Numbered from the stretch's first letter, positions 1 to 8,395 are shown. The stretch is 14,187 nucleotides of DNA from an uncultured beta proteobacterium (GCA_903920405.1 CAIXMC010000140.1:1-14187), one strand, 5' to 3'. Notes: generated from the letters alone by a model not told the origin. Made by a program: numbers and translations.

Positions 1-328
1 AATTTGATTCAAAAAGCCATCATCTGTAGAGCTGGTTTTGAGGATATTCAACTCAAATCCGCCTGCGTTCGGGGATGCGGGATGGTTTGGATAGTAAGGC
101 TAAGAGTGCGAAGTGAGACTCAAATTCATTTGCGTTCGGGGCATCCAGGCTTTGTGTGATGAGATTTTCAAAACTTTGCACCAATAAAGTGGCAATTCGG
201 AAATTGCTATTGATGGCATCCACACGCAAAAGCCACAGCGCGTAGCCAGTCACACTCAGCACGCTCAATACAAAAGCGGTGAGCGCTATCGAAAATTTAA
301 GCCATGAACGCTTTTCTGGCATCAGCAT
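1..328 (-). pseudogene. Membrane sensor protein (N-terminal part), frameshifted and running off the window
   Basis: From the ATG at 328 the minus strand encodes a short cytoplasmic start (MLMPEKRSW), one transmembrane segment at about residues 11-35, then an extracytoplasmic stretch (VDAINSNFRIATLLVQSF) of the type found at the start of periplasmic sensor domains of histidine kinases and diguanylate cyclases. The frame closes at 53-55 after 91 residues. Another frame of the same strand carries on in protein-like fashion (PYYPNHPASPNAGGFE, then NILKTSSTDDGFLNQI) to the window edge, entered just after a TAG near position 101. I infer a frameshift at about 95-110. The neighbouring solute-binding-protein relic suggests both once formed a sensing unit. 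The output domain lies outside the window, so kinase versus cyclase cannot be told. ATG at 322 is an alternative start. Confidence 0.6.
51..145. repeat. Imperfect direct repeat (28 bp, 67 bp apart) inside the sensor pseudogene
   Basis: Positions 51-78 and 118-145 share 21 of 28 bases, with the core TGCGTTCGGGG in both. On the minus strand the copies read PNANEFE and PNAGGFE, but in different frames, because the 67-bp offset is not a multiple of three. The pair therefore brackets the point where the reading frame is lost. Confidence 0.55.
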
Positions 329-564
329 CCTAGATTCCTCAGTTGACCGCTTATTATCTTCACTAAACCGTTATAAAAATTGATATTTGTGACTTTGATG
401 GAGTTCACCCTTTGGGTGAGAGCGCTACGCACCCAATTGAGCTACTGGCAACACGTCTGGGGGTGTTGTTCCTCCTTGCAGGCAGTAGCCTGCAGCGTCG
501 TCACGCCTACCCAGACGCGCCGCCAGCAGCCCACTCGGGCGCGTTCAACTGAGGAATCTAGGAT
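327..564. mobile_element. Small non-autonomous inverted-repeat element (MITE-like)
   Basis: The 20-bp sequence atcctagattcctcagttga (327-346) is exactly inverted at 545-564. After one mismatch the match continues for three more bases (348-350 with 541-543), giving 23 of 24 paired positions. The enclosed sequence of about 190 bp holds nested inverted repeats: CGTCTGGG 451-458 with CCCAGACG 511-518, TGCAGGC with GCCTGCA at about 477-494, and CACCC with GGGTG at about 407-419. It contains no convincing transposase. It lies exactly between the solute-binding-protein relic and the sensor relic. A CTAG occurs at each end; the only direct flank match I see is the 2-bp AT, so the target duplication is undecided. 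I infer a MITE or an IS deletion derivative; the family is unknown to me. Confidence 0.65.
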
Positions 565-1006
565 CATCTAGCCAAAATAAGCTCCAAATGGTGTCTCTGA
601 GCGGCCAGTTGCAGACGACCATCGCGTTTGATATCGCTAACAAATTTTTCAAGCCGAGCGTGCCAGCGATCATCGCCTTTAGCCAGGGCGTAAGCGTAGG
701 GCGTGATGTGATACGCGCTGTCTGGCACGACCAAACGCGCCCAATCTGCATTGGCCAAAAAGCGCTGGCTGTAAGGGTAGTCTGTCATAAAGACATCTGC
801 ACGTCCTGACTGCACTTCCTGCTCGCGCGCAAAAGGAGTATCCAGCACCATCAGTTGTGCCTGCTTGAGTTTGTCTTTCATCACCGGTTCATGCAGACAC
901 GCAGCACTTTGGAGACCATCAAGCGATCCAGACGACTCTCTTTAACCTCAGAAGCTACAGACAGAGTGAAACCAACCAGAAAGAAAAAAATGGACAAAAT
1001 ACGCAT
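564..1006 (-). pseudogene. Periplasmic solute-binding protein (SBP_bac_3 type), internally deleted
   Basis: The ATG at 1006 opens a clear signal peptide (MRILSIFFFLVGFTLSVAS) followed by SRLDRLMVSKVLRVC, the usual mature start of family-3 solute-binding proteins. The frame then stops (MNR*, TGA at 881-883). In the next frame the sequence resumes with HEPVMKDKLKQAQL and the typical C-terminal half: TPFAREQEVQSGRADVFMTDYPYSQRFL, split here as TPFARE, then TDYPYSQRFL, then NADWARLVVPDSAYHITPYAYAL, ending ILAR at 564. Together only about 150 residues remain of the roughly 250 normal for the family, so the first ligand-binding lobe is missing and the junction is out of frame. The stop codon TGA overlaps the terminal repeat of the adjacent small element. 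Such proteins normally bind amino acids or act as sensor ligand receptors; this copy is almost certainly dead. Confidence 0.75.
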
Positions 1007-1120
1007 GGCAGACTTTCAGGCAGATGGGAACTTATATTCTGCCATGTTGACATCAGTCAAAGTCACCGTTGAGACCCACCCTCTGCGTGTTTGGAAATTT
1101 GTCCATGGCGAGGATCAAAA

Positions 1121-1138
1121 GTTGTTGACCATATCCTA
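1121..1138. repeat. Copy 1 of the TTGTTGACCATATCCT motif
   Basis: This copy lies between the solute-binding-protein relic and the 3' end of the lipase-like gene. The 16-base core recurs in the same orientation at 2049-2067 and inverted at 1886-1903. The rest of 1007-1220 has no gene that I can support; it contains a perfect GCTGATCAGC palindrome at about 1151-1160, flanked by two CACAGTG/ACAGTG copies. Confidence 0.6.
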
Positions 1139-1220
1139 AACACAGTGATCGCTGATCAGCACAGTGCCAAGTTTTTGCCGCAAAGATGACAAATCTTCCC
1201 GAATGTCTGAAGCTCTTGCT

Positions 1221-1844
1221 TTACACATCATGAGGCAGTTGTTTGGCCTTACTGTTCAAAGTATGCTGTAGCGTACTGATGCGGTGGACAATGTCTATGC
1301 AAACCCGTCGATCTTTTGGCATAAAACGATGAAGTATCACTTTTGCGTCAAGGCAATTTGAAGCCAGGTGCCAGTGGCAGCTTGAGGCGGGAATAATATT
1401 AATATCGTGTGATGTCCAGTACGCAAAAAGATGCACATGCTTGAGGCACTCTTCGGTCTGTTTCAAATGGTTCAAAAGTTCGCTGCCCGGTCGCATGTCT
1501 TTTGCGCCCTGACCTATGTGAAGGTACGCGGTCAGTGTGCCCTTATGAGGGCCAGATATGGCAAAAAAAGCTTTGGTGCGACTGGCACCGCCAAGTACTT
1601 GCATGTATTGGCGCGACACAATGCATCCCATGCTAAATCCGACAAGCGCAATGTGTACATCCGCTTTGATGTGTTTGTCGATAAACGTCTTGAGCTGAAT
1701 CGACATATCGTGAACACCTGTCCTGCCATCAGCAGGTTTCAGAGTCGGAATCCAACATTGATGACCATGCTCTTGAAGCGAACGCACCAAATGTTTGAAA
1801 GTCGAACCGTTATCGAATAATCCATGAACAAGAACTACATCCAT
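1221..1844 (-). CDS. Alpha/beta-fold hydrolase, lipase/esterase-like
   Basis: The protein starts straight into the first beta-strand with an oxyanion-type motif (DVVLVHGLFDNG) and has the nucleophile elbow VGFSMG (GxSxG). Further on is a YWTSHDINIIPASS segment, matching the region that carries the acidic residue in short triacylglycerol-lipase relatives, and a late His in HRFMPKD; together these could complete a Ser-Asp-His triad. Length (207 residues from this ATG) fits the small cytoplasmic lipase-like hydrolases. No signal peptide is visible. I chose the ATG at 1844 because the only upstream option is a TTG at 1865 without a Shine-Dalgarno sequence; the ATG itself has only a weak AGG upstream. 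The gene stands alone, with copies of the GGATATGGTCAACA motif on both sides. Substrate unknown. Confidence 0.8.
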   Translation of the reverse strand: MDVVLVHGLFDNGSTFKHLVRSLQEHGHQCWIPTLKPADGRTGVHDMSIQLKTFIDKHIKADVHIALVGFSMGCIVSRQYMQVLGGASRTKAFFAISGPHKGTLTAYLHIGQGAKDMRPGSELLNHLKQTEECLKHVHLFAYWTSHDINIIPASSCHWHLASNCLDAKVILHRFMPKDRRVCIDIVHRISTLQHTLNSKAKQLPHDV

Positions 1845-1885
1845 GTTGGCGAACCTAACACTCAAGTCTGAAAAAAACTCTATTC

Positions 1886-1920
1886 AGGATATGGTCAACA
1901 ATAAGGATATAGTCAATAAT
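1886..1920. repeat. Tandem copies 2 and 3 of the GGATATGGTCAACAAT motif upstream of the lipase-like gene
   Basis: Aggatatggtcaacaat (1886-1902) is followed at an 18-bp period by aggatatagtcaataat (1904-1920), two mismatches apart. The pair lies 40-75 bp upstream of the lipase-like start codon, where operators or transposon ends could sit. Copy 2 is the inverse of the copies at 1121 and 2049. Confidence 0.6.
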
Positions 1921-2267
1921 AAGTTCCGCATTTGGCCATCAGAGTTAAAGATTCAATGCCAAGCGCAAATCGTACGGTGTGACCCAGTCACATAAGCGAT
2001 TTGTAACGACGCAGTACGCCAAAATCTGACAAGCCAAAAGCAAAACTTATTGTTGACCATATCCTTAGTTTGGAAGGTTAAAATACATCCATTGCTGACC
2101 GTTCGTCTGTAATCACGCTGCGATTGGAGATTAAATTGAAGGTATTGCGAAATGAAATAACTATTTTAATGGCAATTTTATTCGTAATTATAATAAATAA
2201 CTTACATAAGAAATTTGATAGTACCTATATCAATAGAACAAGAATACTTTTAACCAGATAACCGCCT
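1921..2267. other. Gene-free AT-rich stretch between the lipase-like gene and hslU
   Basis: No ORF here looks protein-like. The stretch holds a perfect TGTGACccaGTCACA palindrome (1978-1992), motif copy 4 (2049-2067), and a very AT-rich run from about 2150 to 2250. I see no GC-rich stem followed by a T-run downstream of hslU, so the 3' end of that operon is not defined by an obvious intrinsic terminator. Confidence 0.5.
2049..2067. repeat. Copy 4 of the TTGTTGACCATATCCT motif
   Basis: The sequence attgttgaccatatcctta is the reverse complement of copy 2 (1886-1903), extended by one base, and a direct copy of 1121-1138. It marks the right-hand limit of the motif-flanked segment that contains the lipase-like gene. 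Confidence 0.6.
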
Positions 2268-3599
2268 TCAAAGAATATACCGGCTTAAATCTTCGTTCTG
2301 GCTCAATTCGGACAAACGAGATTCAACGTAAAGTGCATCGATGGTGATGGTCTGGCCGCCCAAGTTGGCGGCGTTAAAGCTGACTTCATCGAGCAGCCTT
2401 TCCATCACGGTCGATAGACGGCGTGCGCCAATGTTTTCGGTGCGCTCATTGACATCAAAGGCGATTTGAGCCAGTCGCCTGATGCCTTCTTCTGAAAATT
2501 CAACGGTCACTTGCTCGGTGGCCAGCAAAGCCTGGTATTGCTTGACCAAAGAGGCTGTGGTCTGCGTCAAAATGGCAATGAAGTCTTCAACCGACAGCGA
2601 TTGCAGTTCAACCCGAATGGGAAACCGCCCTTGTAGCTCAGGAATGAGGTCACTGGGTTTGCTTAAGTGAAAAGCACCTGAGGCAATGAACAAAATGTGG
2701 TCGGTCTTGACCATGCCGTATTTGGTTGACACTGTGGTGCCTTCGACCAGCGGCAACAAGTCTCGCTGCACGCCTTGGCGTGAGACCTCAGCGCCACCGG
2801 ATTCCGATCGTGAAGTTACTTTGTCAATTTCATCAATAAAAACAATACCGTTTTGCTCTAGCATCTGCAATGCCCGGGTTTTGATGTCGTCGTCATTGAC
2901 CAGCTTGGAGGCTTCTTCTTCCACTAAAACTTTGATGGCTTCGGAAATTTTAAGTTTGCGTGCCTGCTTTTTGTTTTGGTTGATTTGACCAAACATGCCA
3001 CGCAACTGCTCTGTCATTTCTTCCATACCTGCCGGCCCCATGATCTCAAGATGGGGGGCTGTTTGCGCCACATCAATTTCAATTTCACGGTCAGCCAAAA
3101 CACCTTCATGCAGTTTTTTGCGAAAAATTTGACGTGCTGCGCTTTCGGGTTCATCACCTGGCACGACACCAAATTCCTGGCGTGGCTGCGGCACCAGAAT
3201 GTCCAGGATGTGCTCAAACGCAGCTTCTTCAGCTCGCTCACGCACTTTTTTGGTTTCTTCCTGGCGGGTTTGCTTAACGGCAATGTCGGCTAGGTCGCGG
3301 ATGATGGCATCGACATCTTTGCCAACATAGCCCACTTCGGTGAATTTAGTGGCTTCGACCTTGATAAAAGGTGCATCTGCCAGGCGTGCCAGGCGACGTG
3401 CAATTTCTGTTTTGCCCACCCCCGTAGGGCCAATCATCAAAATATTTTTAGGCGTGATTTCTGAGCGCAGATCAATATCTACCTGCTGACGACGCCAGCG
3501 GTTTCGCAGTGCAATGGCCACGGCGCGTTTGGCATGCTGCTGGCCTACGATGTGTTTATCGAGTTCCGATACGATTTCCTGGGGGGTCAAAGATGACAT
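2268..3599 (-). CDS. hslU: HslU, ATPase/unfoldase subunit of the HslUV protease
   Basis: HslU is the AAA+ ring ATPase that unfolds substrates and feeds them to HslV in the cytoplasm. The 443-residue protein matches the family end to end. It has the N-terminal [16 protein letters not shown], Walker A GPTGVGKT (57-64), the pore motif GYVG (90-93), the acidic and Glu-rich intermediate (I) domain (about 110-240), and Walker B VFIDEID (253-259). The Arg-finger region is GRFPIRVEL (R325), and sensor 2 is GARR (R393). The C-terminus LSRYIL is the tail that docks into HslV pockets; most homologues end in RFIL, so Y for F is a mild change. It follows hslV by 61 bp on the same strand. The gap is AT-rich and I see no good Shine-Dalgarno sequence before the ATG. 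Confidence 0.98.
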   Translation of the reverse strand: MSSLTPQEIVSELDKHIVGQQHAKRAVAIALRNRWRRQQVDIDLRSEITPKNILMIGPTGVGKTEIARRLARLADAPFIKVEATKFTEVGYVGKDVDAIIRDLADIAVKQTRQEETKKVRERAEEAAFEHILDILVPQPRQEFGVVPGDEPESAARQIFRKKLHEGVLADREIEIDVAQTAPHLEIMGPAGMEEMTEQLRGMFGQINQNKKQARKLKISEAIKVLVEEEASKLVNDDDIKTRALQMLEQNGIVFIDEIDKVTSRSESGGAEVSRQGVQRDLLPLVEGTTVSTKYGMVKTDHILFIASGAFHLSKPSDLIPELQGRFPIRVELQSLSVEDFIAILTQTTASLVKQYQALLATEQVTVEFSEEGIRRLAQIAFDVNERTENIGARRLSTVMERLLDEVSFNAANLGGQTITIDALYVESRLSELSQNEDLSRYIL

Positions 3600-3660
3600 A
3601 GTGAGAACGTGAAAAAATGTGTAGTAAAAAAATCAGATGCAATAGATACTATTAATATTA

Positions 3661-4206
3661 TTAGAGCGATTCAATGGTGTGGTTCATGTTGGTGTAAATG
3701 CAAATCTCCGCGGCAATTTCAAGGGATTTTTTAACTATTTCCACCGCCGATAAATTGGTGTGGTTCAGCAAGGCAGTGGCCGCAGCCTGAGCGTAAGCGC
3801 CGCCTGAGCCAATGGCCACAATACCGTTTTCAGGCTCGAGAACATCGCCATTGCCGGTGATGATCAGAGAGGCTGAGATGTCTGCCACCGCGAGCATGGC
3901 CTCCAGCCGACGCAACACGCGATCCGTTCGCCAATCTTTGGTAAGTTCAATGGCTGCCCGCTGCAAGTGCCCCTGGTGTTTTTCCAGCTTGGCCTCAAAA
4001 CGCTCAAACAGCGTGAAGGCATCTGCTGTTGCACCTGCAAAACCGGCCAGCACTTTGCCGTGGTAGAGCCGACGCACCTTGCGAGCCGTGCCTTTGACCA
4101 CAATATTGCCCAGAGTGACCTGCCCATCGCCACCAATGGCCACCTGCATGGCCTCTGAAGATTGGCGGCGCACACTGATGATGGTAGTTCCGTGAAATTG
4201 TTCCAT
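3661..4206 (-). CDS. hslV: HslV, proteolytic subunit of the HslUV protease
   Basis: HslV is the Thr-type peptidase of the bacterial proteasome-like complex. The sequence keeps [39 protein letters not shown] (as KVRRLYHG then [11 protein letters not shown]), [17 protein letters not shown] and the GNGDVLEPE and [11 protein letters not shown] segments. Unlike E. coli HslV, where Thr follows the initiator Met, here MEQFHG precedes the presumed catalytic Thr7, so a six-residue propeptide must be removed. Between SVRR and the GGDGQ motif there are about four extra residues (QSSEAM) relative to Burkholderia HslV as I remember it. It starts 12 bp after the STAS-protein stop, so it is in one operon with it and with hslU. 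The upstream GAAAGA is a weak ribosome-binding site. Confidence 0.98.
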   Translation of the reverse strand: MEQFHGTTIISVRRQSSEAMQVAIGGDGQVTLGNIVVKGTARKVRRLYHGKVLAGFAGATADAFTLFERFEAKLEKHQGHLQRAAIELTKDWRTDRVLRRLEAMLAVADISASLIITGNGDVLEPENGIVAIGSGGAYAQAAATALLNHTNLSAVEIVKKSLEIAAEICIYTNMNHTIESL

Positions 4207-4218
4207 AAAAATCTTTCA

Positions 4219-6006
4219 TTACATCGTTCTAACAACAACCCGTGCATGTTCATTGATGCCTATCAGGTTAAAAAATACTGCCACCAAATGTGCGACATCG
4301 ACAAACTCAATGTGACAGCCCATGGCTTGCCCCGTGGTAGCCCAGTTAAGGATGCTACCTGCTGCCGAAAAATCAACACGAATCAAATTGGAACAAGAGA
4401 TGACCATAGCGTAGGTGGTTTTGAAATGTTGCTCTGAAGGCAACAAGTTTTGCGCCATGTCGCCTAACAGCTCGCCACCGATCTCAACCTCAAGCAGTGG
4501 CACAGGATCAGGTTCAAGCAAGGAGGCGTGCGATGAGCCAACATGCCCGTTTCCATTGACGGATGCCTGCCCCTTTAATGCCAAAACAGGTCCATCAGAT
4601 GCCAAGGTCATATTCTCCATATGACAGCAACGCGCTTCGCGCCAGGGTGGGGGCGAAACCTCGAACGTCACACAATAATCAAGCGCCGCCAACTCGTAGT
4701 CATCTTGCATGTGCAAAATTCTCAACAGATCCAGTCGCAAGTACCACCAATGCGTTTCAATTTCGTTATTTGACACCGGCGTAGCCAAACGTAGCAAATT
4801 CAGAAGCACATGAACGGCATCAAAATGCCATGTGTGCGTTTGTTCGCACCACTGTGCAAACAGGTCTGCCAGAGGCTGTACTGCACTGGGCGCAATCTGA
4901 GTCAGGCCAGACCAGTCAAGCACCATTACCGACGTGTCCGATACTGCGGCCTCGCGCAACGATGCCACTGCCTGCACATCCAGCAAGGTCGGACACTGCC
5001 ACCGCGTACACGGCTCCGCCGAAGGAGTCTCCTCCACGGTTTGGAGAACACCTGAACCCTTGGCCCAGCGCGCTGGAACCGAAAACCACAAGGGAGCAGA
5101 TTGACCCCATTGCTGAGCGTAGTCAAGCGCCAGGGCATCAAACTTCGTACGCTGATCGGTGCATCGGTACAGGTCAAACAAGGCAGCAAACCAGATGTCT
5201 CCCACAACTGCATCACCGTCTGATCCCAAGGCTGCTCGCAAAACATCTTCAGCGCCAGCATCGTCCGCATTGGCAAAGCGGATGGCTGCCTCTTCAAGCT
5301 CAGGATCAGACAGAACATCTTCAGTTGCCGACAATGTGGAGGGTACAACCAGGTTGAGATCAAAATCAGACGGAGGTGAGCGATCAGCGTGCGAGCCTGA
5401 TTGAGTGTCTAAATATCTGGGGGCAGTACTCACCTGTGCAGTGGGACCTATCCTGGTGGGAATATCGTCCACATCTTCGTCCGGCTGAGTCAGGATGGTG
5501 GATGCAAACGAGTCAAGCATCACCTGCGCGGTCGGCCTGGAACGCCAATCGTCAGAGCTTGACGATGTGCCGTCTGAGGAGGCAGTAGAAGCTGCAAGTA
5601 CCGCAGGTGCGCTATCCGTATGGCCCTTCCACCACTGTTTGGACATTTGCGCTTCAATTTCGTCAATTTTTTTCAGTGTTCCCGACCGATCATCATCCAG
5701 TTCAAAATAGTCAGTGGTAATGCAAAATGCCTGCGCTACCATATCAGGGGTGATGCTTGAATCGTTGCGGCGCAACTGACGCAAATAATCAAACTCCCGC
5801 TTGCGAATTTCATCATCATGGCGCTTACGTTCCACCACATTTTTCAACGCCTGCCGGTGATTGGTAGACACGGGATCGGAGGATGCCTCGGACCTCTCCA
5901 CAGATTTTGTTTCAATTTTGTCCAGGTCAGCCCAATCTGTGGTTGGGTTGCGGACAAATTTGGCAACTTTGTAGAGGAGTCCCGGTGTTTGAACTGGGGT
6001 CGCCAT
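4219..6006 (-). CDS. Large STAS-domain (anti-anti-sigma-like) protein
   Basis: This 595-residue soluble protein has an N-terminal charged helical region (about 50-125), a low-complexity Ser/Thr/Asp-rich linker (about 130-230), and a helical repeat-like segment (LEEAAIRFANADDAGAEDVL, then DIWFAALFDLYRCTDQRTKF) that resembles TPR/FimV-type repeats. Next is a first STAS-like domain around 340-390 (VMVLDWSGLTQIAPSAVQPL). A second STAS-like domain lies at the C-terminus, about 525-595, with TYAMVISCSNLIRVDFSAAG and VAHLVAVFFNLIGI. In canonical STAS proteins a Ser/Thr in this loop is phosphorylated by a partner kinase; SAAG contains a candidate Ser at 547. No cognate kinase or sigma factor is visible here. 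Its position between dksA and hslV suggests co-expression with stress functions, but its role is unknown to me. Confidence 0.8.
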   Translation of the reverse strand: MATPVQTPGLLYKVAKFVRNPTTDWADLDKIETKSVERSEASSDPVSTNHRQALKNVVERKRHDDEIRKREFDYLRQLRRNDSSITPDMVAQAFCITTDYFELDDDRSGTLKKIDEIEAQMSKQWWKGHTDSAPAVLAASTASSDGTSSSSDDWRSRPTAQVMLDSFASTILTQPDEDVDDIPTRIGPTAQVSTAPRYLDTQSGSHADRSPPSDFDLNLVVPSTLSATEDVLSDPELEEAAIRFANADDAGAEDVLRAALGSDGDAVVGDIWFAALFDLYRCTDQRTKFDALALDYAQQWGQSAPLWFSVPARWAKGSGVLQTVEETPSAEPCTRWQCPTLLDVQAVASLREAAVSDTSVMVLDWSGLTQIAPSAVQPLADLFAQWCEQTHTWHFDAVHVLLNLLRLATPVSNNEIETHWWYLRLDLLRILHMQDDYELAALDYCVTFEVSPPPWREARCCHMENMTLASDGPVLALKGQASVNGNGHVGSSHASLLEPDPVPLLEVEIGGELLGDMAQNLLPSEQHFKTTYAMVISCSNLIRVDFSAAGSILNWATTGQAMGCHIEFVDVAHLVAVFFNLIGINEHARVVVRTM

Positions 6007-6084
6007 GGTAGAGACTGGATTCCTTGAAAAGACAAATGCCGCAAAAATCGTTCTGACGAATCACGGATTCATGGTGCTTAGCTA

Positions 6085-6138
6085 GTCGTCCGTTTCACCA
6101 AAATGGTGACATGACATCCTTTTGATGAAACAAACGAC
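6085..6138 (-). other. Long RNA hairpin directly after dksA
   Basis: Read on the minus strand, gtcgtttgtttcatcaaaa (6138-6120) pairs over all 19 positions with ttttggtgaaacggacgac (6103-6085), leaving a 16-nt loop. Three of the pairs are G-U, so the antisense strand would have three A-C mismatches; the stem is complete only in the operon's transcript. It begins four bases past the dksA stop. No U-run follows, so it does not look like a standard intrinsic terminator; attenuation, RNase processing or 3'-end protection of dksA mRNA are possible. Confidence 0.65.
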
Positions 6139-6141
6139 GGG

Positions 6142-7053
<912 letters not shown>

Positions 7054-7213
7054 AATGGATCTCCTGACAGATATGTGGAGGGTTTGTTATGTCAAAAGTC
7101 AAATGTCATCACAGTCAGCATCTCGGCTTTGGCATTTAAACATGGAACGAAGCTGTGACGAAGCTGTTGGAAAAGTGCGAGTGTAACGATACCCAAGGCA
7201 TTTCGGGCCAGGA

Positions 7214-8395
7214 TCATTGACGCATGACCACTAACCCCTTGAGGTATTCTCCCTCGGGAAACGTGAGCGTCATAGGGTGGTCTGGCGCTGCACCCATGCG
7301 TTGAAGAATAAACGCATCCACCCCTGCATCGCAGCCCGCCGATGCCACAATTTTATGAAACAAATCAGCACTAATGCCACCAGAACAACTGTAGGTGAAC
7401 AGCACACCACCGGGTTCGAGCAGCATCAAGGCCAGCCGGTTAATGTCTTTGTAGGCACGAGCAGCCCGCTCGGCATGCACCACAGTCGGGGCCAACTTTG
7501 GCGGGTCCAGCACAATGGCATCAAACCTTTGGCCATCTGCAAGAAACTTGCGCAAAGACGCATTCACATCCGCATCCATAAAAGTGGCACGATGCGCCGC
7601 AAAACCGTTCAATGCCACATTGGCGGCCGCTTTTTCAAGCGCTGTGCCCGAGGAGTCAATGGACAAGACATGCGCAGCGCCACCTGTGAGCGCTGCAACG
7701 GTAAATCCGCCGGTGTAGCAGTAGCCATTGAGCACTCGTTCAAACCCCAAACGACGCGTCTCCTCGGCAAAACGTTGGCGACTGTCGCGCTGATCCAGGT
7801 AAAACCCGGTTTTATGGCCGTGGGCAATGTCAAGTGAGAGTTTCCAGTCGTGTTCTTCCAGCACCAGTTCTACATCGCCATGGCCTTGCAACCAGCCGGT
7901 GGACGATGTCAAACCCTCCCGGGTACGGCTGCTGGTGTCGCTTCGTTCATACAGCTTGGACAGGCCTGTGGTAGCCAACAGTGCATCGGAAATCGTATTT
8001 TTCCAGCGTTCCACACCTGCTGACGTGAACTGTGCCACCAAGGTGTTGCCGTAGCGATCCACGATCAAACCAGGCAGTCCGTCAGACTCGCCATGAATCA
8101 ATCGCATGGCATTGCTTTGTATGTCAAATCGGCCTCTAGCCCTTATGGCTCTTGCGATGGCAGCTATGAAAAACGAAGCATCTATGCGCTGTTCTTCAGC
8201 AAAACTCCACACGCGTGCACGGATTTTGGAGTGTGGACTAAACGCCGCCCACGCCAAAAACAGGCCTTGATCAGACTCCACGCGAACGGTCTCACCCGCA
8301 TCCGCAGAACCCCTGGCAATGGCCGATTCAAAAATCCAGGGATGACGGCGCAAAAGTGAACGCTCTTTGCCAGGACGCAAACGAATGGTTTTCAT
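7214..8395 (-). CDS. rlmI: RlmI-type 23S rRNA (cytosine-5) methyltransferase
   Basis: RlmI transfers a methyl group from SAM to C5 of a 23S rRNA cytosine (C1962 in E. coli). The 393-residue protein has an N-terminal PUA domain (about 1-70), a central EEHD-type region (HGESDGLPGLIVDRYGN 101-117) and a C-terminal Rossmann methyltransferase. Visible motifs are KTGFYLDQRDSR (195-206), SAM-binding VLNGYCYTGGF (221-231), LDPPK (296-300) and FTYSCSGG with the likely catalytic Cys337. The ATG follows AAAGAGG at good distance and directly abuts a TAG (TAGATG) that ends the upstream relic. Residues 77-91 are encoded by sequence closely resembling an interspersed repeat seen elsewhere in the window (see repeat entry at 8124-8178). 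The gene is 160 bp upstream of dksA on the same strand, probably a separate transcript. Confidence 0.93.
   Translation of the reverse strand: MKTIRLRPGKERSLLRRHPWIFESAIARGSADAGETVRVESDQGLFLAWAAFSPHSKIRARVWSFAEEQRIDASFFIAAIARAIRARGRFDIQSNAMRLIHGESDGLPGLIVDRYGNTLVAQFTSAGVERWKNTISDALLATTGLSKLYERSDTSSRTREGLTSSTGWLQGHGDVELVLEEHDWKLSLDIAHGHKTGFYLDQRDSRQRFAEETRRLGFERVLNGYCYTGGFTVAALTGGAAHVLSIDSSGTALEKAAANVALNGFAAHRATFMDADVNASLRKFLADGQRFDAIVLDPPKLAPTVVHAERAARAYKDINRLALMLLEPGGVLFTYSCSGGISADLFHKIVASAGCDAGVDAFILQRMGAAPDHPMTLTFPEGEYLKGLVVMRQ
8124..8178 (-). repeat. Interspersed repeat copy within rlmI
   Basis: Positions 8124-8165 match 13466-13507 without gaps at 29 of 42 bases, including GGCCTCTAGCCC and CTTGC and AGCTAT. 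The same family is recognisable in aroE (12266-12314). Here it encodes IAAIARAIRARGRFD in frame. I recall this element class as common in Comamonadaceae genomes, which is memory and not a search. Confidence 0.6.

Noticed and set aside
380..571. 63-residue plus-strand ORF inside the small element
   Set aside because: Its composition is low-complexity and non-protein-like, it crosses palindromes and ends in the terminal repeat; no transposase motif.
855..1139. 94-residue plus-strand ORF
   Set aside because: It is antisense to the solute-binding-protein relic, whose signal peptide and motifs explain the sequence better.
1978..1992. CRP-type binding site
   Set aside because: TGTGA and TCACA are separated by five bases, not six; kept only as an unassigned palindrome.
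4830..5357. 175-residue plus-strand ORF
   Set aside because: Antisense shadow of the STAS-protein gene; Pro/Gln/His-rich translation with no recognisable motif.
6085..6138. Rho-independent terminator after dksA
   Set aside because: The stem is strong but no T-run follows in the direction of transcription; reported as a hairpin of unknown role.
7060..7102. Promoter for dksA with TTGACA (7095-7090) and TATCTG (7073-7068), 16-bp spacer
   Set aside because: The start of transcription would fall inside or next to the Shine-Dalgarno sequence and the -10 is weak.
7148..7169. 11-bp tandem repeat ACGAAGCTGTG/ACGAAGCTGTT upstream of dksA
   Set aside because: Two short copies only, with no nearby structure; likely chance or minor slippage.
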